The notes: generated by a model from the sequence alone, not told the origin. 7,483 nt of DNA from DASPXY01 sp038227745 (GCA_038227745.1 JBBRPS010000511.1:1-7483), one strand, 5' to 3'. Counted from the stretch's first letter, positions 1 to 6,459 are shown. Numbers and translations are program-made.

Positions 1-24
1 ATTACCGCAGCAGCTCCCAAAATA

Positions 25-33
25 TGCTATGAC
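25..33 (+). promoter_or_regulatory. possible extended -10 promoter element upstream of the PilZ gene
   Basis: The bases TGCTATGAC form a TGN plus a -10-like hexamer (TATGAC, 4 of 6 to the sigma70 consensus). They lie in a short AT-richer stretch about 45 bases before the PilZ start codon. No good -35 box is visible at 16-18 bp spacing. A very similar TGCTACGAT precedes the DUF1501 gene, which is the main reason for listing it. This is inference from a short motif. Confidence 0.25.
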
Positions 34-77
34 ACATCAGGGAGAGAACGCGCACCGCACCCGGGGACCGACCCGCC

Positions 78-650
78 ATGACCCAGGCCAAACTGCAAGG
101 GATCGCCAGCACCGTCGTCCGCCGTGCCCAGCGGCAGGGCTACGTCGTCCCCCGCGAGGTGCGCGAGGAACTCGCCCACGCCGGCCTGCCCGCCGAGCAG
201 TGGAAGGACGTCCTCAACCTCGCCCGCGAGTCCCTCCACTACCGCCAGGGCCGCTACTACTTCCTCGACGCCGTCAGCCCGCGCCTGCAGCAGCAGCAGA
301 GTCAGCAGCAGATCGTCGCCCACGCCGTCCGCCTGGTCATCCGCCGTCACGAGGCCACTACCGCCGAGCGCGAGCGCCGCGAGCAGGACCGTATCGACTT
401 CATCCAGCCCGTCAAGGTGCAGACCGAGGACGGCCGCCGCCTCAACCTCCTCAGCCGCGACCTGTCGCCGACCGGCATGCGCCTGCTCGCCACGCGCACC
501 CTGCTGGGGCAAAAGGTCCGCGTCGCCCTGCCCAACGGCGTGAAGGGCGAGGGCACGTGGTTCGTCCTGCGCGTGCTGTGGACGTGCGCCGTCGGCGACG
601 ACCTGTTCGAGAACGGCGGCACCTTCCTCGAAGTGCTGCCCGAGGCGTAA
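78..650 (+). CDS. PilZ-domain protein with an N-terminal helical region
   Basis: This 190-residue protein is probably a cytoplasmic c-di-GMP-responsive regulator. The C-terminal part (about residues 98-187) reads as a PilZ domain. R101 and R105 give the RxxxR motif just before the barrel, and D128-x-S130-x-x-G133 gives the (D/N)xSxxG motif; in known PilZ proteins both contact c-di-GMP, so binding competence is plausible. Residues 5-63 look like a small helical fold ending in a strand (GRYYFLD), possibly winged-helix-like, but I cannot name it. A Gln-rich linker (71-78, encoded by CAG repeats) and a charged helix (about 79-100) join the two parts. No signal peptide or membrane segment is seen. 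The ATG has only a weak GGGGA (63-67) ten bases upstream. The gene stands alone and converges on the lipoprotein gene across a repeat cluster. The PilZ call is firm; its target is unknown. Confidence 0.85.
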   Translation: MTQAKLQGIASTVVRRAQRQGYVVPREVREELAHAGLPAEQWKDVLNLARESLHYRQGRYYFLDAVSPRLQQQQSQQQIVAHAVRLVIRRHEATTAERERREQDRIDFIQPVKVQTEDGRRLNLLSRDLSPTGMRLLATRTLLGQKVRVALPNGVKGEGTWFVLRVLWTCAVGDDLFENGGTFLEVLPEA

Positions 651-668
651 GAATCACCGGAGACAACG

Positions 669-723
669 ACACAAGCCCGACGCGCAAGCGAGGAAATTCC
701 TCGCTTGCGCGTCGGGCTTGTGT
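669..723. repeat. Gemmata-type palindromic repeat, copy 1 (27-bp arms)
   Basis: The arms 669-695 and 697-723 are perfect reverse complements of 27 bases around one central base (A696). The left arm opens with acacaagcccgacgcg and continues with caagcgagg. It lies 19 bases after the PilZ stop, between two convergent genes. It could form a cruciform in DNA or a very strong RNA hairpin ending transcripts from either side, but no T-tract follows. The same family occurs at 735-775 and 6460-6532. The family is known to me as abundant in Gemmata-like genomes; its function is not established. Confidence 0.85.
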
Positions 724-734
724 GCCCCTGGACC

Positions 735-775
735 GCGCAAGCGAGGGACCCCTCGCTTGCGCGTCGGGCTTGTGT
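735..775. repeat. Gemmata-type palindromic repeat, copy 2, left arm truncated
   Basis: The arms 735-747 and 750-762 pair perfectly over 13 bases around a two-base loop. The right side continues with gtcgggcttgtgt (763-775), identical to the end of copy 1, but the matching left outer arm (acacaagcccgac) is absent. The stretch 751-777 is a direct repeat of 699-725 (27 bases, offset 52). This copy therefore looks like a partial duplication of its neighbour or a copy that lost half of one arm. It sits 20 bases before the stop end of the lipoprotein gene. Confidence 0.75.
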
Positions 776-794
776 GCGTCCGAGGCCTGATGCG

Positions 795-1583
795 TCAGCG
801 CTTCTGGCGATCCCGGTCGATCTGCTCGAGTACGGCCTGGAGCGCCGACTTGTAGTCGTGCGCCGTCGCCTCGTAGGTCCGCGTGAACTCGGGGTTGAAC
901 GGGTTCGTCACGAAGCACGTGAACTTGAAGCCATCGTTGAACGTCTCCTGCCGCTGCCACGTCACGCCGCGGGCCTTCAGCTGACCCTGCAACTGGTCGT
1001 AGTCGGGTCCGGCGCCCGAGCCGGCCGGCCACGTCGCCGTCGCCACCACGCCCGGCGCGGGCGGCGGGGGCGGCGCCGGCACCCCGGCTGTCCCCGCCTG
1101 CGACACCTCGGCCACCGGCTCCGGCCCGCGCAGGGTCGGGCGGAGGCCGCCGTTCCCCTGCGCCGACACCAGCGTGTTGGCCGCCTTGCCGTTCGCCTCG
1201 CCCCCCTGCCAGGCGCCCTGCCCGCCGATCACCAACTCCCGGCCGCCGCGGTCGCCGAGCAGCGGATCCGGCTCCGACTGGGCGTCCTTCGTCAGGATGG
1301 CGGTGTTACTGTTCGCGGAGGTGGCGGACGGCAGCGATGGCAGCGGCCCCGCCTTGGAAGTCGTCGGCCGGGCCGGGACGGGGCCGGCGTCGAAGGTCTT
1401 CGGCCGCCACGGGCCCTGTAGTGGATCCCCTTCCGCCGTCGCGGTCTTCGGCTTGAGGGTGTTGCAGCCGCTCGACAGGGCGAGGCTGAACAGGGCGCAG
1501 GAAGCGGCGAAGAGGGCAACGGCAGCGCGTCCGCGCCGGCTCTCCCACGGTGGCGTTCTCCCTGTTTCCTGCGACCTTTGCAT
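795..1583 (-). CDS. putative lipoprotein with Pro-rich linker and conserved-looking C-terminal domain
   Basis: This 262-residue protein of unknown function is predicted to be exported and lipid-anchored. After a basic N-terminus (ESRRGR) there is a hydrophobic stretch of about 17 residues ending in LALSSGC, with C40 as likely lipidated cysteine. The lipobox is slightly atypical, with Ser rather than Leu at -3. Residues 41-165 are low complexity, rich in Gly, Pro, Ala and Ser, followed by a PAPPPPPAP stretch (169-177). Residues 193-256 look folded: YDQLQGQLKARGVTW, then an aromatic-rich strand region (FKFTCFVTNPFNPEFTRTY) and a helix (DYKSALQAVLEQID). I chose the ATG at 1583 over an in-frame TTG at 1625 because it gives a normal-length signal peptide and has an AGGA (1595-1598) eleven bases upstream. 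It is transcribed divergently from the dehydrogenase gene. I do not recognise the C-terminal domain. Confidence 0.75.
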   Translation of the reverse strand: MQRSQETGRTPPWESRRGRAAVALFAASCALFSLALSSGCNTLKPKTATAEGDPLQGPWRPKTFDAGPVPARPTTSKAGPLPSLPSATSANSNTAILTKDAQSEPDPLLGDRGGRELVIGGQGAWQGGEANGKAANTLVSAQGNGGLRPTLRGPEPVAEVSQAGTAGVPAPPPPPAPGVVATATWPAGSGAGPDYDQLQGQLKARGVTWQRQETFNDGFKFTCFVTNPFNPEFTRTYEATAHDYKSALQAVLEQIDRDRQKR

Positions 1584-1584
1584 A

Positions 1585-1612
1585 TTGACCCATTTCCTGA
1601 GCCGGCTAGATT
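1585..1612 (+). promoter_or_regulatory. possible sigma70-type promoter for the dehydrogenase gene
   Basis: TTGACC (1585-1590) and TAGATT (1607-1612) are separated by 16 bases and resemble -35 and -10 boxes (5 of 6 and 4 of 6 matches). They lie about 70 bases before the ATG at 1684, within the 100-base gap between two divergent genes. The -35 box nearly abuts the start codon of the lipoprotein gene. This is motif inference only. Confidence 0.25.
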
Positions 1613-1683
1613 GAGGCTTTGTCAATATCCAGGTATCGGCGCCCAGGCGGCGCGTTCTTTAGACAAACCGGAAAGAATTCGCA

Positions 1684-2735
1684 ATGGCAGTCTTGCGCAT
1701 CGCGGTCATCGGCGGGGACGGTATCGGCCCCGAGGTCATCGACCAGGCCATCCGCGTGGCGGACGCCGCCCTGCGCCGCGACGGCGCCGCGCTCGAGTGG
1801 AACCGCCTGCCGTGGAGTTCCGCACACTACCAGCAGACCGGCCACATGGTCCCCGACGGCGGCTGGGACCTGCTGCGCCGCCACGACGCCGTCCTCATGG
1901 GCGCGGTCGGCAGCCCCGACGTGCCGGACACGGTCACGGTCAACGGCCTCCTCTTGCCCATGCGCCGCAAATTCGACCAGTACGTCAACCTCCGCCCCGC
2001 TTACCTGTTCGAGGGCGTCCAGTCGCCGCTGCGCGACAAGGCCCCCGGCTCCATCGACATGCTGGTCTACCGCGAGAACACCGAGGGCGAATACTCTCCC
2101 ATCGGCGGCCGGCTCTACGAGGGCATGGCCGCGGAGGTGGCGGTGCAGACGGCCGTCTACACGCGGCGCGGCTGCGAGCGCATCATGCGCGCCGCCTTCG
2201 AGGGGGCGCGGAAGCGGCGCAAGAAGGTGACGTCGATTACCAAGTCGAACGCGCTGGTGTACGGCATGACGCTCTGGGACGAGGTGTTCCGGGCGGTGGC
2301 GAAGGATTACCCCGACGTCGAGGCCGGCTCGCTGCTGGTCGATGCCGCCGCGATGGACTTCGTGCGCAAGCCGGAGGTCTTCGACGTGGTGGTCGCCAGC
2401 AACCTGTTCGGCGACATCCTGACCGACCTGAGCGCGATCGTGACGGGCAGTGTGGGGTTGGCGGCGAGCGCGAACATCAACCCGGAGCGGACAGCCCCGA
2501 GCATGTTCGAGCCGGTCCACGGCTCGGCGCCGGACATCGCCGGCAAGGCTATCGCCAACCCGATGGCGGCGATGCTGTCGGTCGGACTGATGCTGGATCA
2601 CCTGGGGCTGGGCAAGAGTGCGGCGGCGGTGCGGAGTGCGGTCGCGGCGGTGCTGAAGGCGGGCCGGCCGCACACTCCCGACCTGGGCGGCAGCGCGAAG
2701 ACGGCGGAGATCACCGAGGCGGTGCTCGCGGCTAA
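1684..2735 (+). CDS. tartrate/D-malate dehydrogenase-like enzyme (DmlA/TtuC type), 3'-end frameshifted
   Basis: This is an NAD-dependent beta-decarboxylating dehydrogenase of the isocitrate/isopropylmalate family. Visible motifs: GDGIGPE near the N-terminus (11-17); FDQYVNLRP (97-105) with R104; RENTEGEYS (130-138) with R130 and Y137; TKSNA (186-190) with catalytic K187; and the metal-site aspartates D220, D244 and D248 within NLFGDILTDLS. HGSAPDIAGK (279-288) carries the Asp-Ile pair associated with NAD rather than NADP use. FDQYVNLRP and TKSN fit the D-malate/tartrate dehydrogenase branch better than LeuB, but the substrate is not certain. A weak GGAAAG precedes the ATG. The family sequence is complete to about A350, where the protein should end (family length about 350-360). 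The frame nevertheless has no stop here and stays open to 4500. The end given, 2735, is a TAA in the -1 frame, reached if one base is missing near 2731. Gene identity is firm; the 3' end is uncertain. Confidence 0.85.
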
Positions 2736-2748
2736 ACGAGTGCGCATC

Positions 2749-4197
2749 TCAAATATCGTAATACAGCATGAACTCGTAAGGGTGCGGCCGCAGGCGGATC
2801 GCGTCCACTTCCTTCTCGCGCTTGTACCAGATCCACGTGCTGATCACGTCCTCCGTGAACACGTCGCCCTGCAGCAGGAACTCGTGGTCCTTCTCCAGGT
2901 TGTTCAGCGCCTCGTCCAGCGACCCCGGCGCCTTGGGCACCTTGGCCAGTTCCTCCGGCTCCAGATCGTAAATGTCCTTGTCCAGCGGCTCGCCGGGGTT
3001 CATCTTGTTCTTGATGCCGTCGATCATGGCCATCAGCATCGCCGAGAACGCCAGGTACGGGTTGCTCGACCCGTCCGGGCAGCGGAACTCCAGCCGCTTC
3101 GCCTTGGGACTCGGCGAGTAGACGGGGATGCGGATCGACGCCGAGCGGTTACGGCGGCTGTAGGCCAGGTTCACCGGGGCCTCGTAGCCCGGCACCAGGC
3201 GCTTGTAGCTGTTCGTCGTCGGGTTGGTGATGGCGCACAGGGCCGGGGCGTGGCGGAGCAGGCCGCCGATCGCGTACATGCCCATGTCCGACAGGCCGGC
3301 GTAGCCCGAGCCGGCGAACAGGTTCACCGGGTCGCGCGCCGTGTTCTTCCACAGCGAGGCATGGACGTGCATGCCGGTGCCGTTGTCCATGAACAGCGGC
3401 TTGGGCATGAACGTCGCTGTCTTGTTGTGCTTGCGCGCCACGTTCTTGACGATGTACTTGTACTTGAGCACGTTGTCGGCCATCTCGACGAGCGGGGCGA
3501 AGCGCATGTCGATCTCGCCCTGGCCGCCAGTCGCGACCTCGTGGTGCTGTGCCTCGATCTTCAGGCCGCACTGGATCATCGTCAGCATCATCTCGCTGCG
3601 GATGTCGTGCAGCGCGTCGGAGGGCGGCACCGGGAAATAGCCCTCCTTGTAGCGCAGCTTGTAGCCGAGGTTGGGCCGCTTGCCGCCCATGCCGTCGGGG
3701 TCCTCCTCGCGGCCGGTGTTCCAGGCGCCCTCGATGCTGTCGAGGTAGTAGTAGCCGGAGTGCTGCGTCTGGTCGTAGCGGACGCTGTCGAAGACGAAGA
3801 ACTCCAGCTCGGGGCCGAAGAAGGCGATGTCGGCGATGCCGGTGGACTTCATGTAGTTGACGGCCTTGCGGGCCACGTTGCGCGGGTCGCGCGTGTAGTC
3901 CTCCTTGGTGAGCGGGTCCTGGATGTTGCAGATCATCACCAGGGTGGCGTCCTTGCAGAACGGGTCGAGGAAGGCGGTCTCGGGCACGGGCATGACGAGC
4001 ATGTCCGATTCGTTGATCGCCATCCAGCCGCGGATGCTGGAGCCGTCGAAGCCGAGGCCCTCCTCGAAGGTGGCCTCGCTGAGGGCGTCGGCGGGGATGG
4101 TGAAGTGTTGCCACAGGCCGGGGAAATCCATGAAGCGCAGATCGACGGCCCGGACCTCCTTCTCGCGGATCAGGGCCAGGACTTCTTTGGGTGTCAC
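2749..4197 (-). CDS. glnA: type I glutamine synthetase
   Basis: Glutamine synthetase makes glutamine from glutamate, ammonia and ATP in the cytoplasm as a dodecamer. The 482-residue length fits bacterial GSI. Visible signatures: FDGSSIRGW (50-58); GPELEFF with likely metal ligands E130 and E132; EAQHHEVATGGQGEID (215-230); the ATP-binding signature KPLFMDNGTGMHVHASLWK (266-284); NPTTNSYKRL (325-334); and RLEFRCPD (368-375). KDIYDLEPEE places Y410 at the position adenylylated in GSI-beta enzymes, so control by adenylyltransferase is plausible. I chose the GTG at 4197 because the protein then begins MTPKEVL, as family members do, and GGAGG lies nine bases upstream. The longer frame starting at 4458 adds 87 residues without family character. 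The gene converges on the dehydrogenase (13 bases from its inferred stop) and diverges from the small exported protein gene. No PII or ntr gene is in the window. Confidence 0.97.
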   Translation of the reverse strand: MTPKEVLALIREKEVRAVDLRFMDFPGLWQHFTIPADALSEATFEEGLGFDGSSIRGWMAINESDMLVMPVPETAFLDPFCKDATLVMICNIQDPLTKEDYTRDPRNVARKAVNYMKSTGIADIAFFGPELEFFVFDSVRYDQTQHSGYYYLDSIEGAWNTGREEDPDGMGGKRPNLGYKLRYKEGYFPVPPSDALHDIRSEMMLTMIQCGLKIEAQHHEVATGGQGEIDMRFAPLVEMADNVLKYKYIVKNVARKHNKTATFMPKPLFMDNGTGMHVHASLWKNTARDPVNLFAGSGYAGLSDMGMYAIGGLLRHAPALCAITNPTTNSYKRLVPGYEAPVNLAYSRRNRSASIRIPVYSPSPKAKRLEFRCPDGSSNPYLAFSAMLMAMIDGIKNKMNPGEPLDKDIYDLEPEELAKVPKAPGSLDEALNNLEKDHEFLLQGDVFTEDVISTWIWYKREKEVDAIRLRPHPYEFMLYYDI

Positions 4198-4206
4198 GAC
4201 CGGGGA

Positions 4207-4211
4207 CCTCC
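4207..4211 (-). promoter_or_regulatory. Shine-Dalgarno site that fixes the glnA start
   Basis: GGAGG on the minus strand ends nine bases before the GTG at 4197. It is the only strong ribosome-binding site near the point where glutamine synthetase homology begins, and it supports GTG over the more distant upstream ATG. Confidence 0.75.
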
Positions 4212-4334
4212 AGAAAGGATGCGATTCTCCGCACGCGGGCACCGCCAGGCCGATGGGGAGAGGGCCACGGCCCGCGAGCGGGTGCGTCGCCGGGCCGATT
4301 CCCCTTTGCGTGAGGCAGTTTACGTCGCAGCTTT

Positions 4335-4364
4335 GGTATATGGAATGCCCGCGGCAGCTGGCAA
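4335..4364 (-). promoter_or_regulatory. possible glnA promoter
   Basis: On the minus strand TTGCCA (4364-4359) and TATACC (4340-4335) are spaced 18 bases apart, matching the sigma70 boxes at 5 of 6 and 4 of 6 positions. The element lies in the AT-richest part of the gap and would give a leader of roughly 130 bases before the glnA GTG. It has not been tested against other candidates. Confidence 0.3.
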
Positions 4365-4505
4365 CGGGAAAGACAAGGACGAGAATTTCTCGATTTTCCC
4401 CGGGTTTTTCTTGCCTCCGCGACGGCAGACAGGCACAATCGCCGCAGCTTCCTGTCAAGTGCGGTCGGTGCTGGAACCGTTGTTCCTTTATGGGAGGTGA
4501 AACCG

Positions 4506-4901
4506 ATGTTTCGCCTGACTGGGCTGGGGGGGTGCGTGCTGTTGGTGCTCGCGTTCGTGGTCGGGACAGGACAGTCCGGCGACAAGAAGCAGGAGGTGCC
4601 CACGAAGAAGTTCGGCTTGCCCGCGAACTGGAAAAAGATCGGCGCCAGTGACGAGCAGCGCAAGAAGTATCAGGAGATCAAGAACAGCTTCTACACGAAA
4701 ATGAAGGTCCTGAACGACCAGCTGAGCCAGATGAAGAAACAGGAGACACGGGAGGTGCTGAGTCTCCTCACCGAGGACCAGAAGGCCCAGCTCCGCAAGA
4801 TCCTCAGCGAGAGGACGGGTGAGAAGCTGCCCGAGAAGAAGACCACCAAGAAGGTTGTCGAGGACAAGGCCAAGAAGGAAGAGAAAAAGGAAAAGGAGTA
4901 G
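4506..4901 (+). CDS. small exported Lys/Glu-rich protein of unknown function
   Basis: This 131-residue protein begins with a Sec-type signal peptide: hydrophobic residues 9-20 (GCVLLVLAFVVG), with likely cleavage near residues 21-24. C10 lies before the hydrophobic core, so it is not a lipobox. The mature part (about 43-102) is predicted to be largely helical. It has heptad-like spacing and the phrase LSLLTEDQKAQLRKIL, reminiscent of small periplasmic Spy/CpxP-like or metal-sensor helical-hairpin proteins, but that resemblance is weak. The tail (about 107-131) is almost entirely Lys, Glu, Thr and Asp and is probably disordered. The ATG at 4506 was chosen over an in-frame GTG at 4497 because the strong GGAGG (4493-4497) sits eight bases before it and overlaps the GTG. 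It is followed by a palindrome and then DUF1501 under its own likely promoter, so it may be monocistronic. Confidence 0.75.
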   Translation: MFRLTGLGGCVLLVLAFVVGTGQSGDKKQEVPTKKFGLPANWKKIGASDEQRKKYQEIKNSFYTKMKVLNDQLSQMKKQETREVLSLLTEDQKAQLRKILSERTGEKLPEKKTTKKVVEDKAKKEEKKEKE

Positions 4902-4913
4902 CCCGCCGACACG

Positions 4914-4950
4914 CGCCGTGGGGACAAGCTGCCAGCTTGTCCCCACGGCG
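4914..4950. repeat. perfect 18-bp palindrome, terminator-like
   Basis: The arms 4914-4931 and 4933-4950 are perfect reverse complements of 18 bases around one central base. The left arm begins cgccgtggggacaagctg. It starts 12 bases after the stop of the small exported protein gene. An RNA copy would form a very stable hairpin that could end that transcript, although no T-run follows. The sequence differs from the acacaagcccgac family, so it looks like a second palindrome family; whether it recurs in the genome cannot be seen here. Confidence 0.75.
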
Positions 4951-4965
4951 CCGTTCGCATTTCGA

Positions 4966-4993
4966 TTGCAACCGCCCCCTCCCCTGCTACGAT
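4966..4993 (+). promoter_or_regulatory. probable promoter of the DUF1501 gene
   Basis: TTGCAA (4966-4971) and TACGAT (4988-4993) are 16 bases apart, and the -10 box is preceded by TGC, an extended -10 element. It lies just after the palindrome and about 55 bases before the ATG at 5048. TGCTACGAT closely matches TGCTATGAC before the PilZ gene. This is the best promoter candidate in the window. Confidence 0.45.
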
Positions 4994-5047
4994 AGGGGGA
5001 ACGCTCGCCGACCGGGCGAGCTTCCACGACCGCCGAGGGGGAACGTC

Positions 5048-6427
5048 ATGCTCAGCTTTGAAGGCAAGAAGGGCGTCCGCTTCTGCGACGGCCTGACGCG
5101 CCGCGACTTCCTGCGCGTCGGCGCCCTCAGCGCCGGGGCCGTCGGCCTGTCGCTCGCCGACCTCCAGCGCGCCGGCGCCTCCAACCGCACCGGCGACGTC
5201 AACTGCATCCTCCTGTTCCTCGTCGGCGGCCCCAGCCACCTCGACACCTGGGACCTCAAGCCCGACGCCCCGGACAACATCCGCGGCCCGTTCCGGCCGA
5301 TCCGCACCAACGTGCCCGGCATCCAGATCGGCGAGCACTTCCCGAGGATGGCGCGCATGGCGGACCGCTACGCCATCGTCCGCTCCGTCCACCACCGCGC
5401 CGCGCCGATCCACGAGACTGGCCACCAGATGATGCAGACCGGCCACCTGTTCCGCGGCGGCCAGGAGCACCCGCACTACGGCGCCGCCATCTCGCACCTG
5501 CGCGGCCAGGGCCGAAACGGCCTGCCGCCGTTCGTCGTCCTCCCTGGGCCGATCGGCAACACCGGCGTCAGCGTCAGCCACGGCCAGGGGGCCGGCTACC
5601 TCGGCACGCGCCACGAGCCGTTCGTCCTACGTGCCGATCCGGCGGCGGCGGGCTTCCGCATCACCGACCTCAACGCCCCGGCCGGCGTCGATCCGGCCCG
5701 GCTGCAGAACCGCCGTGCCCTCCTCGACGCCATCGACAACGCCCAGCGCGCCTTCGACGCCACCGAGGACAGCCGCGCGCGCGACAGCGCCAACGAGCAG
5801 GCGTTCGGCCTGATCTTCGCCCCGAGCGCCCGCCGCGCGTTCGACATCGCGAGCGAGAGCGACGACATGCGCGCCCGCTACGGCCGCAACACGTTCGGCC
5901 AGTCGTGTCTGCTGGCGCGGCGGCTGGTCGAGAACGGCGTGCGGCTGGTGACGGTGAACATGTTCGACACGGTGTTCAACGAGATCACGTGGGACTGCCA
6001 CGCCGACGGCGGCTCGCTGGCGGTGACGCTGGACGACTACAAGGAAACGCTGTGCCCGATGTTCGACGTGGCGTACACGGCGCTGCTGGAGGATCTGCGG
6101 CAGCGCGGCATGCTGGAGAACACGCTGGTGGTGGCGATGGGCGAGTTTGGCCGTACGCCGCAGCTGAACCCGCGCGGCGGCCGCGACCACTGGCCGGGCG
6201 TCTGGTCGGTGCTGTTCGCGGGCGGCCGGGTGCGCGGCGGGCAGGTGGTCGGCTCATCGGACCGGACGGGCTCCGAGCCGCGCACCCGGCCGGTGAGCCC
6301 CGCCGAGATCGCGGCGACGGTGTACAAGGGCATGGGCATCGACCTAGGGCTGCGGTTGCCGGGGCCGGAGAATCGGCCGCTGCCGCTGACCGAGGCCGAG
6401 CCGGTCGATGAGCTGTTCCGCGGCTGA
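5048..6427 (+). CDS. DUF1501 family protein, Tat-exported
   Basis: This 459-residue protein belongs to DUF1501, a large planctomycete family related to the alkaline phosphatase/sulfatase superfamily; its substrate is unknown. The N-terminus carries a twin-arginine signal, TRRDFLRVG (17-25), followed by a hydrophobic Ala/Gly/Leu stretch (26-39), so it is probably exported folded. Family motifs: LVGGPSHLDTWDLKPDAP (58-75); the His-rich RSVHHRAAPIHETGHQMM (112-129); TWDCHADGG (314-322), where relatives often have WDTH; GEFGRTP (365-371); and GRDHWPGVWSVLFAGG (378-393). Length is normal for the family. The ATG at 5048 has GAGGGGG (5035-5041) six bases upstream; a longer in-frame start at 4937 would place the Tat motif too deep. 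DUF1501 genes often sit beside DUF1549/DUF1553 cytochrome-type genes, but none is present here. Codon use changes sharply from C-ending to G-ending near residue 280. Confidence 0.93.
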   Translation: MLSFEGKKGVRFCDGLTRRDFLRVGALSAGAVGLSLADLQRAGASNRTGDVNCILLFLVGGPSHLDTWDLKPDAPDNIRGPFRPIRTNVPGIQIGEHFPRMARMADRYAIVRSVHHRAAPIHETGHQMMQTGHLFRGGQEHPHYGAAISHLRGQGRNGLPPFVVLPGPIGNTGVSVSHGQGAGYLGTRHEPFVLRADPAAAGFRITDLNAPAGVDPARLQNRRALLDAIDNAQRAFDATEDSRARDSANEQAFGLIFAPSARRAFDIASESDDMRARYGRNTFGQSCLLARRLVENGVRLVTVNMFDTVFNEITWDCHADGGSLAVTLDDYKETLCPMFDVAYTALLEDLRQRGMLENTLVVAMGEFGRTPQLNPRGGRDHWPGVWSVLFAGGRVRGGQVVGSSDRTGSEPRTRPVSPAEIAATVYKGMGIDLGLRLPGPENRPLPLTEAEPVDELFRG

Positions 6428-6459
6428 CGCTGTCTCCTCGCTGCTCAGACCTGCGGGAC

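Larger units (their letters stand above)
4198..4505. other. divergent intergenic region between glnA and the small exported protein gene
   Basis: This 308-base gap is the longest in the window and the most AT-rich, particularly 4325-4415. It must hold promoters for both flanking genes. Reading toward glnA it contains a candidate promoter (4335-4364) and a possible leader stem, CGGCCCG/CGGGCCG at 4268-4274 and 4291-4297. It also holds a perfect 11-base palindrome (gagaatttctc, 4381-4391). Reading rightward, TTGCCT (4411-4416) and CACAAT (4434-4439) at 17-base spacing form a weak promoter candidate. No clear sigma54 site (TGGCAC-N5-TTGC) was found on either strand, and I recognise no known riboswitch. 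Confidence 0.6.

Noticed and set aside
669..775. CRISPR array
   Set aside because: There are only two copies, each palindromic through its full length with no regular spacer; they belong to a dispersed palindromic repeat family.
705..1614. Plus-strand ORFs opposite the lipoprotein gene
   Set aside because: They are Arg-rich, have no recognisable motif or ribosome-binding site, and oppose a gene with a clear signal peptide and lipobox.
1584..1625. TTG start at 1625 for the lipoprotein gene
   Set aside because: It would make an overlong n-region before the signal peptide; the ATG at 1583 is better placed.
2721..2740. Programmed -1 frameshift ending the dehydrogenase at 2735
   Set aside because: No slippery heptamer precedes the TAA and no downstream structure is evident; a missing base is simpler.
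4198..4458. 87-residue N-terminal extension of glutamine synthetase
   Set aside because: The added part lacks family character, while the GTG at 4197 has a GGAGG at proper spacing and gives the normal MTPKEVL start.
2736..4500. C-terminal extension of the dehydrogenase ORF as a real protein domain
   Set aside because: It is the exact codon-aligned antisense of glnA, has no recognisable domain, and the enzyme is already complete by residue 350.
4201..4500. Sigma54 promoter for glnA
   Set aside because: No TGGCAC-N5-TTGC arrangement was found on either strand of the gap.
3149..4663. 504-residue minus-strand ORF overlapping glnA
   Set aside because: It is an Arg/Pro-rich out-of-frame shadow of glnA, as expected in GC-rich DNA.
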